This document shows, piece by piece, positions 10,948-20,854 of a stretch of 64,000 nucleotides of DNA. The stretch lies in contig BLJB01000020.1 in the NCBI GenBank assembly GCA_013423325.1, forward strand, positions 62,001 to 126,000, given 5' to 3'. Position 1 is the first letter of the stretch, and every line of letters starts with the position of its first letter. A program made the translations under genes and the position numbers. Below the pieces are notes generated by a model, which saw only the letters and a program-made list of their open reading frames with translations, ran no database searches and was not told where the DNA came from. The stretch comes from Usnea hakonensis (lineage: Eukaryota; Ascomycota; Lecanoromycetes; Lecanorales; Parmeliaceae).

Positions 10948-13476
10948 CTATACACCGTAGAATTCGACAGGGTCATCCATCTTCAGACCTGCAACGCCCG
11001 AAACGGCTGCGGCACGCTGAATGCCAGCCTCCACGGCACCCTCATCTGCAGTCGACGAGCGCAAAATGGCCCGGATGAACTCCGCTAATTTGAATAATCG
11101 TTCTTCCTTCTGGATAAGTGGGTCATACCACCGCAGAGTATCCAAGCCCGCCTCTGCCAGGTACATTGTACGCTGCTTGGTCATGCTCGCAAAGATTTGC
11201 CTCATCCTGGCGGCCCTAAGTCTTCTTTGAGGGTTTCCTGTTCTTACACGCCCAATTGTCCTCTTGTCTTGACCGTTTGCCATGCGACCGACCGAATCAG
11301 TGACAATTTGAACCGTCGCTTTATCGGGGTACATCCCGAATCTCTCTTTTGTAGAGTAGAGCGCTACTAGGATTCCCTCCAGGTCACTACTTACGCAGAA
11401 GCAGCGTATGATCTGATGGTAGATCTCTCTCTCGAAGTCCTCCTGGACCATTATATACTCCCGATCTTTCAGCCCTGAATGCCATGTCATCATGTGTGAC
11501 AATAGTACCCTGGGCTCCGGGAAAGTGTTTTTGGCCTTTACTAGGGGCCTGTCGAGGTGAGCTCTCTCACAATCCCAAAGACAAGCGAATGTCTCTAGAT
11601 CCGGTCGTGTTTCTTGGAACATTCGCTCATATCTTTCCCACGCTGATTGGTGCTGCCCTTTCCGTAGGTCAGCGTAGAGTAGATGATTGATGAAACAAGA
11701 GTTGGGGGATATTTCAGCCATTGCAAGGCATTGCTGCATCTCTTCCACCTTGTCATACTGAGCTCTTATTGCGTAATGTCGGATAAGTAGAGAAAATGTC
11801 TCAATGGTACCTTGTGGTACGATGCTTCTTGGGGGTGGAATCACTGTGACATCTTCAATGCTGGGCATATTTGGGGTTCCGGACATAATCAGGGGACCGA
11901 AGGGATCGCGATGTTTGCGTTGTTTAACGAAGTCAAGTCTCTTGTATATCATGGCCCAAGCCATCTTCTCCGCTACCTCTCTAGATGGCCTGGTCCCAAT
12001 TCGCAGACAAGCACCAATGATTCCATTCAGATGTTTAGAATCTGGTCTAATCCCGCGCTCGTACATCAGCTGAATGACTGAGACGGCAGAATCGACCTGG
12101 CCCATGCCGAGTAATCTCTTTAACAATTTTGCGTAGAAAAATTTATTTTGGTACATCCTAGGTAAAGGAATAAGTCCCTTCCAGGAGATCTTGTTCAGAT
12201 CTGCCGGAATTATAGCACTTGACTGTGGTTTTCCAGTAAGACTGGCAGCCTTTGCGTAGAGTGCTAAGGACCCTTGAGCAATCTGCTCCTTAGTGAGCAT
12301 CATGTCTTTGAAAACGGCTAAAGCGAGGTCGGTCTTTTCAGCCCTTAGAAGACCCATGATGATATTGTCATAATCGTGCATCGTCATGCTGTCACCTACT
12401 TGCGCCTTGAAGCGAAGGTACAAGGCCCAGGCATGTTGGAGACCAATGGCATCACCACGCTGAGCCCATAGGTTAAGTATGGGGATCAGTACACGAGAAT
12501 CTTCCGACCTTTCGGGTCTTAAATACTCCAGTGCGATCTTCTCAGCTTTTTCTGGGTCTCCATTCGAAGTATATATATGAACTCCAAGCAGTTCGTATTT
12601 TAAATCTGCTTGTTGGTCTTCTCCAACGTCACCCCCGAGCTGCTGCCATTGGTAAATAGCCTCATCTTGACGTCCGTCAAGCTGCAGACCTTCGAAATAT
12701 AAGATCAGCTGGTACGAATCCAGCTTTCTACCGGCAGATTGCATATCCTTGCACAAAGTCACTAGACGCCTCGCCCATTGTGGATCATCCGTCGATATCG
12801 GACGGGAGGTTTCCCAAAGAACGGTCCAGGCTTTTTCCGGAATTAGATGCAGGAATGGAGGAAGGATTGCTTTGCAACGAGCGTATGCTTTCCGAACCCT
12901 CCTTCGAAAGTAAGGGTCCCTGAGTCTGCCAGCTGCGTTCTGTATGTTTCTATTCAATATCTGGAGGTAGTGGCTCTTTTCGCGCGGCAGTTTGCAAATT
13001 ATCTCAAGCTCGTCCTTTTTCGGAATGGATTCTGCGAGCTTGCGCTTCACCTTTGCAAGCTCATCTCCTTTTCGTTTTGCTTCGAGCTCCTCCTTCCTTA
13101 TCGCATCTCTAGCCCTCCGCTGATGTTTTGGCGAGAAGCTCGCAATCAATGGCTCGATCAACGTCTTTCCCGGCGGGTCTTCCATTTCTTTTAACTCTTC
13201 TTTCAGCTGGCTGATCTGACGTTTGAGCCGTTTGGCTTCATTGTTCAGGTCGACATCGAGGTTGTTGGGATCTACCTGCTGTCTCTTGGATGACCCGGGG
13301 TGCAATTGCTCGTACCATCTTACCTTGGGCTCATCGGAGCTTGAATCATCAAGCAGAAGACGAGAGGCTGTAAAAGCTCGGCTGGGTTGTGGTTGCGGCT
13401 GACGGGCATACGATGACTTGATAGATTTCAAAAGTAGGTGATAATGACGAGCTTTACGTAAGGGCAAGCTTAACAT
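10948..13476 (-). CDS. Mitochondrial pentatricopeptide-repeat-like protein
   Basis: Single-exon gene of 842 residues. The N-terminus is basic and lacks acidic residues for about 40 residues (MLSLPLRKARHYHLLLKS, then Arg/Gln/Pro), as expected of a mitochondrial presequence. A coiled-coil stretch rich in Lys/Glu covers about residues 75-150. Further on are helix-turn-helix units of PPR type, for example AVSVIQLMYERGIRPDSKHL and the segments around it. Known fungal proteins of this build (CYA5/PET309-like) stabilise or activate translation of mitochondrial mRNAs. The architecture resembles that group, but I cannot name the target transcript. The PPR repeats are degenerate, as is usual in fungi. 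The start at 13476 is the first ATG of the frame and begins the presequence. Confidence 0.75.
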   Translation of the reverse strand: MLSLPLRKARHYHLLLKSIKSSYARQPQPQPSRAFTASRLLLDDSSSDEPKVRWYEQLHPGSSKRQQVDPNNLDVDLNNEAKRLKRQISQLKEELKEMEDPPGKTLIEPLIASFSPKHQRRARDAIRKEELEAKRKGDELAKVKRKLAESIPKKDELEIICKLPREKSHYLQILNRNIQNAAGRLRDPYFRRRVRKAYARCKAILPPFLHLIPEKAWTVLWETSRPISTDDPQWARRLVTLCKDMQSAGRKLDSYQLILYFEGLQLDGRQDEAIYQWQQLGGDVGEDQQADLKYELLGVHIYTSNGDPEKAEKIALEYLRPERSEDSRVLIPILNLWAQRGDAIGLQHAWALYLRFKAQVGDSMTMHDYDNIIMGLLRAEKTDLALAVFKDMMLTKEQIAQGSLALYAKAASLTGKPQSSAIIPADLNKISWKGLIPLPRMYQNKFFYAKLLKRLLGMGQVDSAVSVIQLMYERGIRPDSKHLNGIIGACLRIGTRPSREVAEKMAWAMIYKRLDFVKQRKHRDPFGPLIMSGTPNMPSIEDVTVIPPPRSIVPQGTIETFSLLIRHYAIRAQYDKVEEMQQCLAMAEISPNSCFINHLLYADLRKGQHQSAWERYERMFQETRPDLETFACLWDCERAHLDRPLVKAKNTFPEPRVLLSHMMTWHSGLKDREYIMVQEDFEREIYHQIIRCFCVSSDLEGILVALYSTKERFGMYPDKATVQIVTDSVGRMANGQDKRTIGRVRTGNPQRRLRAARMRQIFASMTKQRTMYLAEAGLDTLRWYDPLIQKEERLFKLAEFIRAILRSSTADEGAVEAGIQRAAAVSGVAGLKMDDPVEFYGV

Positions 13477-13768
13477 TTGAAGGGTATATTGACATGCTAC
13501 AGAAGGCTCTGCTATGGCAAAGTTGTAGCTGCTGGAAGGCTACAAGCTTTGTACCAAAATGTTCTTTGTTCTTTGTCGAAGGGTTAGGGCTAAGTAGAAG
13601 TACCTTACTGAATACGTCTTTGTATGTGTTGAGCAAAAGGCATGTGTCACAAGTATTATGAGTTTGATACGACAGATATCAAAACAGATATTGTCGTCTA
13701 GTGTCTAAGTATTCTTTCTCTATGCTTCTATCGCACCAGCCCAGATGTACCTCTACGCAATCACAGTC

Positions 13769-15970
13769 CTACCCTAAACGTGTTTGCTCTTGCCCTCCGC
13801 CTCTTCCAGCTTGCCTCGCTTGTCTCCCTCCTCGCGAACCGTGCTCTCCGCTGCCCACGCCTCCAGCTTTGAGCACCTTACGGACACCTCGCCCAAAACC
13901 ATTTGCAAAGTTCTCCATCGGTTCAGGGACATCTTGATGCCTGAGCCGCCTTGATGGACCATCGCGATTGGCCGTATGTTCTTGAACAGACGGGCTCTGA
14001 TTGATATCTGGCCGGCCGCCACGGGCTGAAGCAGCACAGTAACGAATCCCAGGAACCCCCTTTAAGTCCATTTTCGCAATCGTCCTCTTCTCCATTTCAG
14101 GGACTTCGTTGCACCGCATTCCTTCAATGGCGAACGAGTTTGCCATTCTGACTAGGCCGGCTTTATCAATCTGCAATTTGTTCAGGAACCCTTTCATAAA
14201 GCCCAAATACGCTGAATACGCCTTCTGTTTGCTCTTGGGTTCCACGGATTGTAACGCATTGAAGATCTGGTTACGGGAGGTCGCATCATTCAGGATCTCA
14301 TCCGAAGCGGGGTGTGAAAAGATGGGAAATTGTTGATTGACCTTCAGGAAAAACGATTCCGCCTTAGTTAGGAGAAGCACTGCTCTGCCGTCTTTGCCCG
14401 CGCGGGCTGTTCGGCCGACTCGGTGAGTGTAGCAATCGGCGTCTGCAGGAAGGCCGACCTGCAAGACAAGAGTAACATTGGGAAAGTCCATTCCTCGACC
14501 GATGACTGTCTCCAATTAGAAGGAATATTTACCTGTAGCGAGCAATTAGGGAGACCATACCGTCAGTAGCGAACATAAGACCACTCTTGGCAGCCTTGAA
14601 AGCCTCAGTTCGCTTCGTCCTAGCCGATTGAGTTAATCGACTCTGCAGCTCGTAGACCTCGAGATGGGCCAGAGCCTCGAATACCCGAGCGTATAGAGCA
14701 ACTAAATTTGCGGTTGTTCCAAATACAATAATCTTAGAGTCTCCCTCAGTGGCTTTTATTTCTTCCCTGATAAGGGAGAAGAGGGCTGGGAAGGTATCCT
14801 CCACCCTGGGAATCACGACGGAATATTGAGGGACTTTGTCTAAGGTTGGAGCATCGGAAGCATCAATCCTAGTAAATATTAGAGAGTCAGCACACTTTCA
14901 TTAGGAAAGACATTGATATTTGAAGCCAAGTCTTGAGCTTCAAAAGCGGCCGTGACTCCGAGAGATATTTTGCGGGCGATATTTGCTGCCGAAGAGAAAG
15001 AGGTTTTCCCAAGGATACGTACGTGGAGATAGTGACGTGATCTTCCCTTAGCACACTGGACAGCACATCTCGGACCTTAGGCGGGAGTGTGGCAGAAAAG
15101 CACATGCCCTGCCACTGCCCGCTCCTTTTAGATGGTAGAGCACGCAACACCTTGTGGACGTCCGGAAGGAACCCAGCATCTAGCATTCTATCTGCTTCAT
15201 CTAAAACTAGTGTCTTTATTTCATCAAATCTAACTCTTACATCCGATTCGCTCAGATAATCATTGAGTCTTCCAGGTGTGGCGATAAGTACTTTGGGGTC
15301 GCTATTCATGAAGAATTTCAATTTGCTCGCCTTGTCTGTGCCTCCATATGCTGTATGGATTTGTAAAGGTGTTTTCAACCTTGACACTAATCGCGAGGCC
15401 TCTGCTGCTATCTGAAGGGCTAACTCTCGCGTTGGGGAAAGGACAAGTATAGCGACCTTCCCTTTGGGTGGTGACTCGGAGATTGTATTCTGTAGGGCTG
15501 GAAGTAGAAATGCGATCGTCTTGCCAGTCCCCGTCTTGGCTTGCACAAGACTGTCCGGATCGGTCAGCTAGTAGTCTTCCGAAATTACTACTCGTAGCCA
15601 TGCAAACCCTAGGTCGGGCAAGAGCGCACGGGGAGACACTCACCAATCGCTCTTGTGAGATGGCAATCCTGCCAGAACTTGACTCTGAACCGGTGTCATG
15701 AAGTCGAAATTCATATCTTTCAAAGCCTGCAACAACATGGGGTCCAGCTTTCCCTCCATGGACGTGACTAAATGCTTCCGAGTCAGCAGGTTTCTTTAAG
15801 AATGAGGCCGACTGGGGCGAGCGGCCTTGGGAGTGGGTTGCTTTAACACCATGACTTATCACCAATGAAAGACTTGCACAAGATAAAGCAGCTCAATAAA
15901 AGGACCTACAGGGGAGAGCATTGGCAGCTTTGAGCGATGCACTAGAGTAGAGGGCGCCGCTGGTTGCCAT
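13769..15970 (-). CDS. MSS116: Mitochondrial DEAD-box RNA helicase, MSS116/CYT-19 type
   Basis: ATP-dependent RNA chaperone expected to help group I/II intron splicing and other RNA folding in mitochondria. Exons (minus strand): 15910-15970, 15644-15767, 15023-15550, 14561-14868 and 13769-14505, giving 585 residues. Seen: Q motif (FDFMTPVQSQVL), motif I AKTGTGKT (residues 66-73), PTREL, ATPGR, DEAD (179-182), SAT (214-216), GRGMDFPNV and HRVGRTARAG. An Arg/Gly-rich basic C-terminal tail with GGRQARQAGRGGG matches the MSS116 class, as does the post-helicase alpha-helical extension. The first exon lacks acidic residues and could be a presequence. The first intron is the least certain: its acceptor was chosen because an in-frame stop lies just upstream. 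Other mitochondrial DEAD-box proteins cannot be fully excluded. Confidence 0.82.
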
Positions 15971-16493
15971 GTTGGACGTTAGAGTCAAAGTCGTACGGAA
16001 GTTCCGAATGAGAATAGTAGGGATGAAATTTCGGATTGAGAACATTCTATAAGTGACGCAACCTTTCGCGCCCTATGTGGAAGGAGCGAGAAATATCAAA
16101 TCATTTCTACATTGACCCTGTCTCCCACAATTGATCTGTTATGGCGCACACACATGAACAACTAACTGACTGCATTCCGTTTATGGCATTTGGTCAACCT
16201 GCAATGTCAATTAATTTTGTGATAAGTCGCCTTTGATTTTATTCCGTACTTACCTTACATGTTTGATTTTTCGCGTTTTGGAGCTAGGTACGTAGTAGCG
16301 CGTATTACCTTAGCTTTGTGCATAAAGTTCCCAAGCTAAGGTAATATATTCTAAAGGCTCGGCCCGTTTCCGCAACTTTCATCTTCCACTTACCGCGCGC
16401 TCCCTATCAGTTTTAAGAGCTTGCTACATTACTTTATACTTTAGGTATATTACTCTTCGAGATTTGTACTTTCAGGTAATTCAGTAGCTCGGC
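15971..16493. promoter_or_regulatory. Shared divergent promoter of MSS116-like and ORC3 genes
   Basis: 523 bp between two divergent start codons. AT-rich, with no coding frame. It contains a CTTACCTTAC element at about 16249-16258 and a perfect inverted repeat at 16303-16346. Confidence 0.6.
16303..16346. repeat. Perfect 14-bp inverted repeat with 16-nt loop
   Basis: The left arm TATTACCTTAGCTT (16303-16316) is exactly complementary to AAGCTAAGGTAATA (16333-16346). It lies about 150 bp upstream of the ORC3 start codon and about 330 bp upstream of the MSS116-like start codon. No T-run follows on either strand, so it is unlikely to be a terminator. It could be a protein-binding palindrome or a transposon relic. 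Confidence 0.85.
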
Positions 16494-18945
16494 ATGAGCG
16501 AATATGAAGTTGGTATTACCCAGAACTCTCCATAGACTCCTACTGATTATTGAAAAGGGTTGTTATGTATTCACACTAGATGAGGCAGAGAGTGTCTCCC
16601 AACGACCACGGAAACGAAGGAAGACTGAGCCTGCCAAAGCTCCTGCTGATCATAATGCGGAAATCTTGTTAGCTCCCCTTTTGAATGGCTTGGAAGAACC
16701 TCAAAGCACGCGAAGTCGATCTGAGCTACTGGACCTTGCTTGGCGTCCAAAAGAAAGTCTCCTTGAGGTACCTATATAGGTCTTCGTAGTGGTGTAGAAA
16801 TATTTTTGTTGACAAGAGTCAGCGAATTCAAAGCGACGCTAGTATTGAGACGGTCAAAGAAGTAACGTCATTTGTCGTCAGCTCAAATCTTTCAGAGTTG
16901 GTGTCCTCCGTCCAATTGAGGATTTCCACTTAATAGGTCTTTAGAGCCAATGGCAAGCTTCGTACCGGCTTGATCGTTACGGGACCGGACAAAAGTATGA
17001 CTGTCTCATTATTTGACTCGATAGCGAGAAGCGCCAATCATCAATGTCGTACCACTTTGGTGGTCCTAAGTTCTGAGCAAAGTCCCAATCTTAAAACTGC
17101 CATAAAATGTATCAACCAGCGCGCGACTTCTCGAAGACTTGACCCCGAAGATGAAGCTCTGGTTGATGAAAATCAGGTCAGCAACGCTGCTCGCAATTGA
17201 ATTTCTGACTTGCTAACGTCAACAGAATGGCCGACGCTTGAATTACGACCTCGCTACTCTTAGTAACTATGTGCGAAGCAATTCAGTTGATAAAGTATTG
17301 CTCTCGTTTCAAGATACCGACGCTTTCGAAGGCAAAGTCTTGACAGATCTCATCGACGTACTAAGGTTCGTATTACATAAATTACGTGAATCTTGCTGAT
17401 GTGAAAAGCTCATGGCGCAAGCGAATACCCTTTGTGCTTCTCTTCGGTATTGCCACATCTGTCGAGCTTTTCCAAGAAAAGCTCTCCCGAAGCGCCATCA
17501 AGTGCTTGGATGGTACGGCATTTGACGTTCAACAAGCTAGCATCGAGGAGATCTTCAAGGCATTTCATACTGAACAGCCAACATTGTGGATAGGCCCAAC
17601 ACTGAGCAGGATGGTACTACAGCGTCAGAAGGACTATATACAGGGTCACTCTTCCTTCGTTAGTTCGCTGAAGGTAATGGTAACAATACTTCCTTATTTT
17701 TTCTCACCATGTTGAAAGGCGTCTAGTATGCGTACATGACGCATTTCTTCGCCAATCCACTGAGCGTATTTCTCGACGCGACCAAAGAACTCGAGTCTAT
17801 TCAAACAGAGCATTATGAGGCTGTGCGGAATCTACCGTCATTTCGAAGGTTCGTGGGGAATCGCAGCACCACACATGATTGCGCAGAGCTAAATTTCCAT
17901 CCAGATATGCACAAACTCTCATCAAACGGAAAGAGTACGAAATGCTAAGGACACTGCTAGATGAAAATGATAGCCTTGGAATACTCGTGGTGCAGGAACT
18001 GCAACTTGTCAAACAAGCATTACTAGCCATTCTTAGGGCAACAAATGTGCTCTTCCACATACAGTCCAAATTGACCATCAAATCACAGATGTTGTGGTCA
18101 GAAATGTATATACGAGCTCTGAGTGCCGACCTGGCCGGATCAGCAGCTTTCGAGGAGATCATGGGTTCAGTAAAGAAGCTGCCTTCTGATACAATGGAGG
18201 ATCTGCTTGACAGTTTGCTAGGCATGTCCGTGCCACAAGAGCTGATCGATATAAGGGCGGAGCTAGACCATTTGTCGAATAATTTGAATCAGCCTGGAGT
18301 TCCCTCACGAAGCGGATATGACGTCCGTCACGAAACTTTTCGTACCACCGTCGTTGCGCAAAAGGTGTCTTTGAGCAGGAATACTTCGACTCTGTCCACA
18401 AAGGACAGTGATTATACGAAGATCGTGGATCGCATCTACAAAATCCTTTGCAATTACTTTGAAAGCGCCCTCATAAACCCTCAAGACTTGTTCCTGAACG
18501 AGATTCTCATCTTCGACTCCAAATCCCCACATCGAGAGGTCTTCACGCCAAGGCCGCGTTTTGCGACCGAGCGAGCATTCACTTCGCCACATGACTACCT
18601 CGGCTGTGATTGTTGTAGTGGATCGGAGGGCGGCTTGTCTGCTACGCAGCCAGCTACTGCCATCCTATACCAGCTCTATCTGGAGTCGGGTGCTGTAATT
18701 AATACGGCTGACCTTTGGTCGGCCTTCTGGACTATAGTGGGTGAAGATGGCGTCGAGGACGAGGAAGCCGAGCAGCGGAGAGTACTGTAAGTTCTCCGAG
18801 TTTCCAAGAAGCTCCTCGGTATGAGCTACAGCAGGCTGACGATACTGGTAGAGCGCTGTTCTCACGAGCATTGGCTGAATTGAAGTATTTGGGTATGGTC
18901 AAAAACAGCCTGAAGAAACCGGATCATTTGGCCAAACTCTTATAG
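16494..18945 (+). CDS. ORC3: Origin recognition complex subunit 3
   Basis: Subunit of the nuclear ORC, which marks replication origins and loads MCM2-7. Proposed exons: 16494-16508, 16558-16767, 16823-16900, 16937-17176, 17226-17365, 17409-17673, 17727-17848, 17905-18786 and 18852-18945, giving 681 residues, normal for the family. Seen: the N-terminal CYVFTLDEAE; GLIVTGPDKS in the AAA-like part; the strongly conserved PFVLLFGIATSVELFQEKL; SLKYAYMTHFFANPLSVF; and a C-terminal ALAELKYLGMVK winged-helix end. The 15-nt first exon uses a GTTGGT donor. Without that splice an ATG at 16504 would give a different N-terminus (MKLVLPRTLH), which fits the family less well. Exon 3 is short and inferred from an open frame rich in helix formers. 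Confidence 0.88.
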
Positions 18946-19065
18946 AATGATCGTTGAAGTTGAAAATTAAATGAGTTGCTCAGTAGGGGTGTAATAACTT
19001 GTGATGCCTGGGTATCATTTCATAAACGCAAGATTTCGTATCAGACAACATCGCTTCAATGATCA

Positions 19066-20833
19066 TCAGAGCTCCGGCGCCAGACCGTGAGGACGTAATC
19101 TTTTCAGCCAGCCCCACCAGCCCCGGTCCTTGAAGGACTCTTCCTCAATTATCTCCTGCATTAACAGCTCCAATTCCTCTTCCACATCCTCGTCTGAGAC
19201 CGCAGCTACAGGCTGCTCTGACTCTCCTTCTTCCGATTCTTCCTCTAGGGATCCCAGGTCTTGAGACCCGAACCGCTCTAGGGCCGCTGAATCTCGTTCT
19301 ATAATATCAGCCCTTTCAATGGGTCGCCCAGCCTCACCGAGCACCATGGCTTCCCTCCGCCGTCTCCGCAAAGCTTGCTCCTCAAAGCTTTCTTCCCTTG
19401 GTCGATTATTTGTCCCACCTGGAACGCTCCTTGGTGCCCAATTTGTATGTGTCCAATTTGTGTCTGAGTAAGCTCCTGTTGTGTTTTCCGACATGTCCCA
19501 GCCCTCCTGTACATGATCAGTCTCTGGCCACTGCTCACGGCAACGCAATTCAATACTAACATTAGTCTCACGACCTTGTGGAACATCTAAAAGACCATGC
19601 TTTACCATCTCCTTTCGCGGCGAATGACATTTCGACGTGCAAAAAAGCACTGCACGCATGCTGCGTCCAAAATCGCTGTCTTCATAGTAGGACATACTGT
19701 CGAGTATCTCAGTTACGATCTTCTTCTTTTGGTCTTTCGAAGTGTCCGTTCCACCGAAGGGATACTGCCCGAGCCACCTTCTGATCACACCGGCTTCCAG
19801 AGCTGTCGTAACGTCGAAGCCAATGATAATGTGAAGGACATAGAGCGCGTCCCGCTCGGGCTGTGTCCGAAAAGCGGACTTATTCTCTGCAGCTTGGGCA
19901 TCTGGTAATAGGTTGCATAGACAATCGACAATCGCTTTGTAAGTGCTGTGACGACAGACCAAAGTTTCTGCCTTCTTATTGCCAGGGACTGGGATGGGAT
20001 CCGATCAGCGATACATTACTGGATGCTGGTTAAGGGATGATTTACAATAGTCGCAGAGGAAGCGAAAACAAGCTAGCGCCTTGTCACGTCGCTCGACGTC
20101 CTTGCCAGCAATGTCACTTATGATCAGGTTCCACACAGGTTCCTCTACTACAGCCCTGTCGGTAATGATCTTGACGGATCTGATCGACGTTCAATGATAG
20201 TACATTCAGCATGTTAGCTCTCACCTACGCAGCTCTGATCTCCTGATCCGGGCTCTGGATTAATTCACCAAGAGCTTTAAGCTTCAACGCTGATGGTTCT
20301 TAGTATAATCCACGTGCCATTCAACAGAGCCTGTTTACCATCCTCAGTCTGCTGGCTGATGTTAGGACGCTTGTCGTGACGAGTGATTTGAGAAGCCTGG
20401 CGTATTGCTATGAGCTGCCTGTGGACCGCGAGAGAGGCAAAGTAGCCGAAGATTGCTATTTCTTGTCAGTCTGTATTGGTTTGGGCCATCGAGATACTGA
20501 CCGAGACTCACCCAGAGCCAGCCGTCTGAGGATTTGGAAGACATGATAGATCCCTTGACCGTCTCCCATCCTCGATTCTACAATTGCTAATGTGGAACGA
20601 CACAGCTAAAGAAGTACTCCGTACCTCCAGGTCCAAGTAGCCGGGTCTGCAATCGGTCCGCAGAATAGCCGAACCCCCGACGGTGCTGGAGGGCTCAAGC
20701 CCTAAGTGACAAAATAAATCCACAGCGCTCCCATTTGACCATTGCAACAATTCCTACGGGTCCCAGTTTTGATGAAACCTGATAAGACCGGATACACACG
20801 TACTGTAACGGTATCGGCCCAATTCGCCATCAT
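19066..20833 (-). CDS. Conserved-looking helical (ARM-like) protein of unknown function
   Basis: Seven proposed exons: 20804-20833, 20618-20753, 20512-20577, 20339-20461, 20229-20274, 20046-20179 and 19066-19988, giving 485 residues. The protein opens MMANWADTVT-ELLQW. It continues with helix pairs of ARM/HEAT flavour, for example GIYHVFQILRRLALEIAIF, ALGELIQSPDQEIRAASVKI and ALYVLHIIIGFDVTTALEAG, and ends in an acidic tail (LEEESEEGESEQP and EELELLMQEIIEEE). I do not recognise a named family. Exons 3-7 join well in frame. The second intron comes out at only 40 bp (20578-20617), so its borders are doubtful. The start codon is 21 bp from the divergent NOP14 start. A role in ribosome biogenesis could be suggested only from that neighbour, which is weak evidence. 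Confidence 0.65.
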
Positions 20834-20854
20834 ATATGTATAGTGAAATCATAT
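20834..20854. promoter_or_regulatory. 21-bp spacer between divergent start codons
   Basis: The ATG of the minus-strand ARM-like gene (20833) and the ATG of NOP14 (20855) are separated by 21 bp of AT-rich sequence. Transcripts of one gene must therefore start within the coding region of the other, or a start codon is mis-modelled. Confidence 0.6.
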
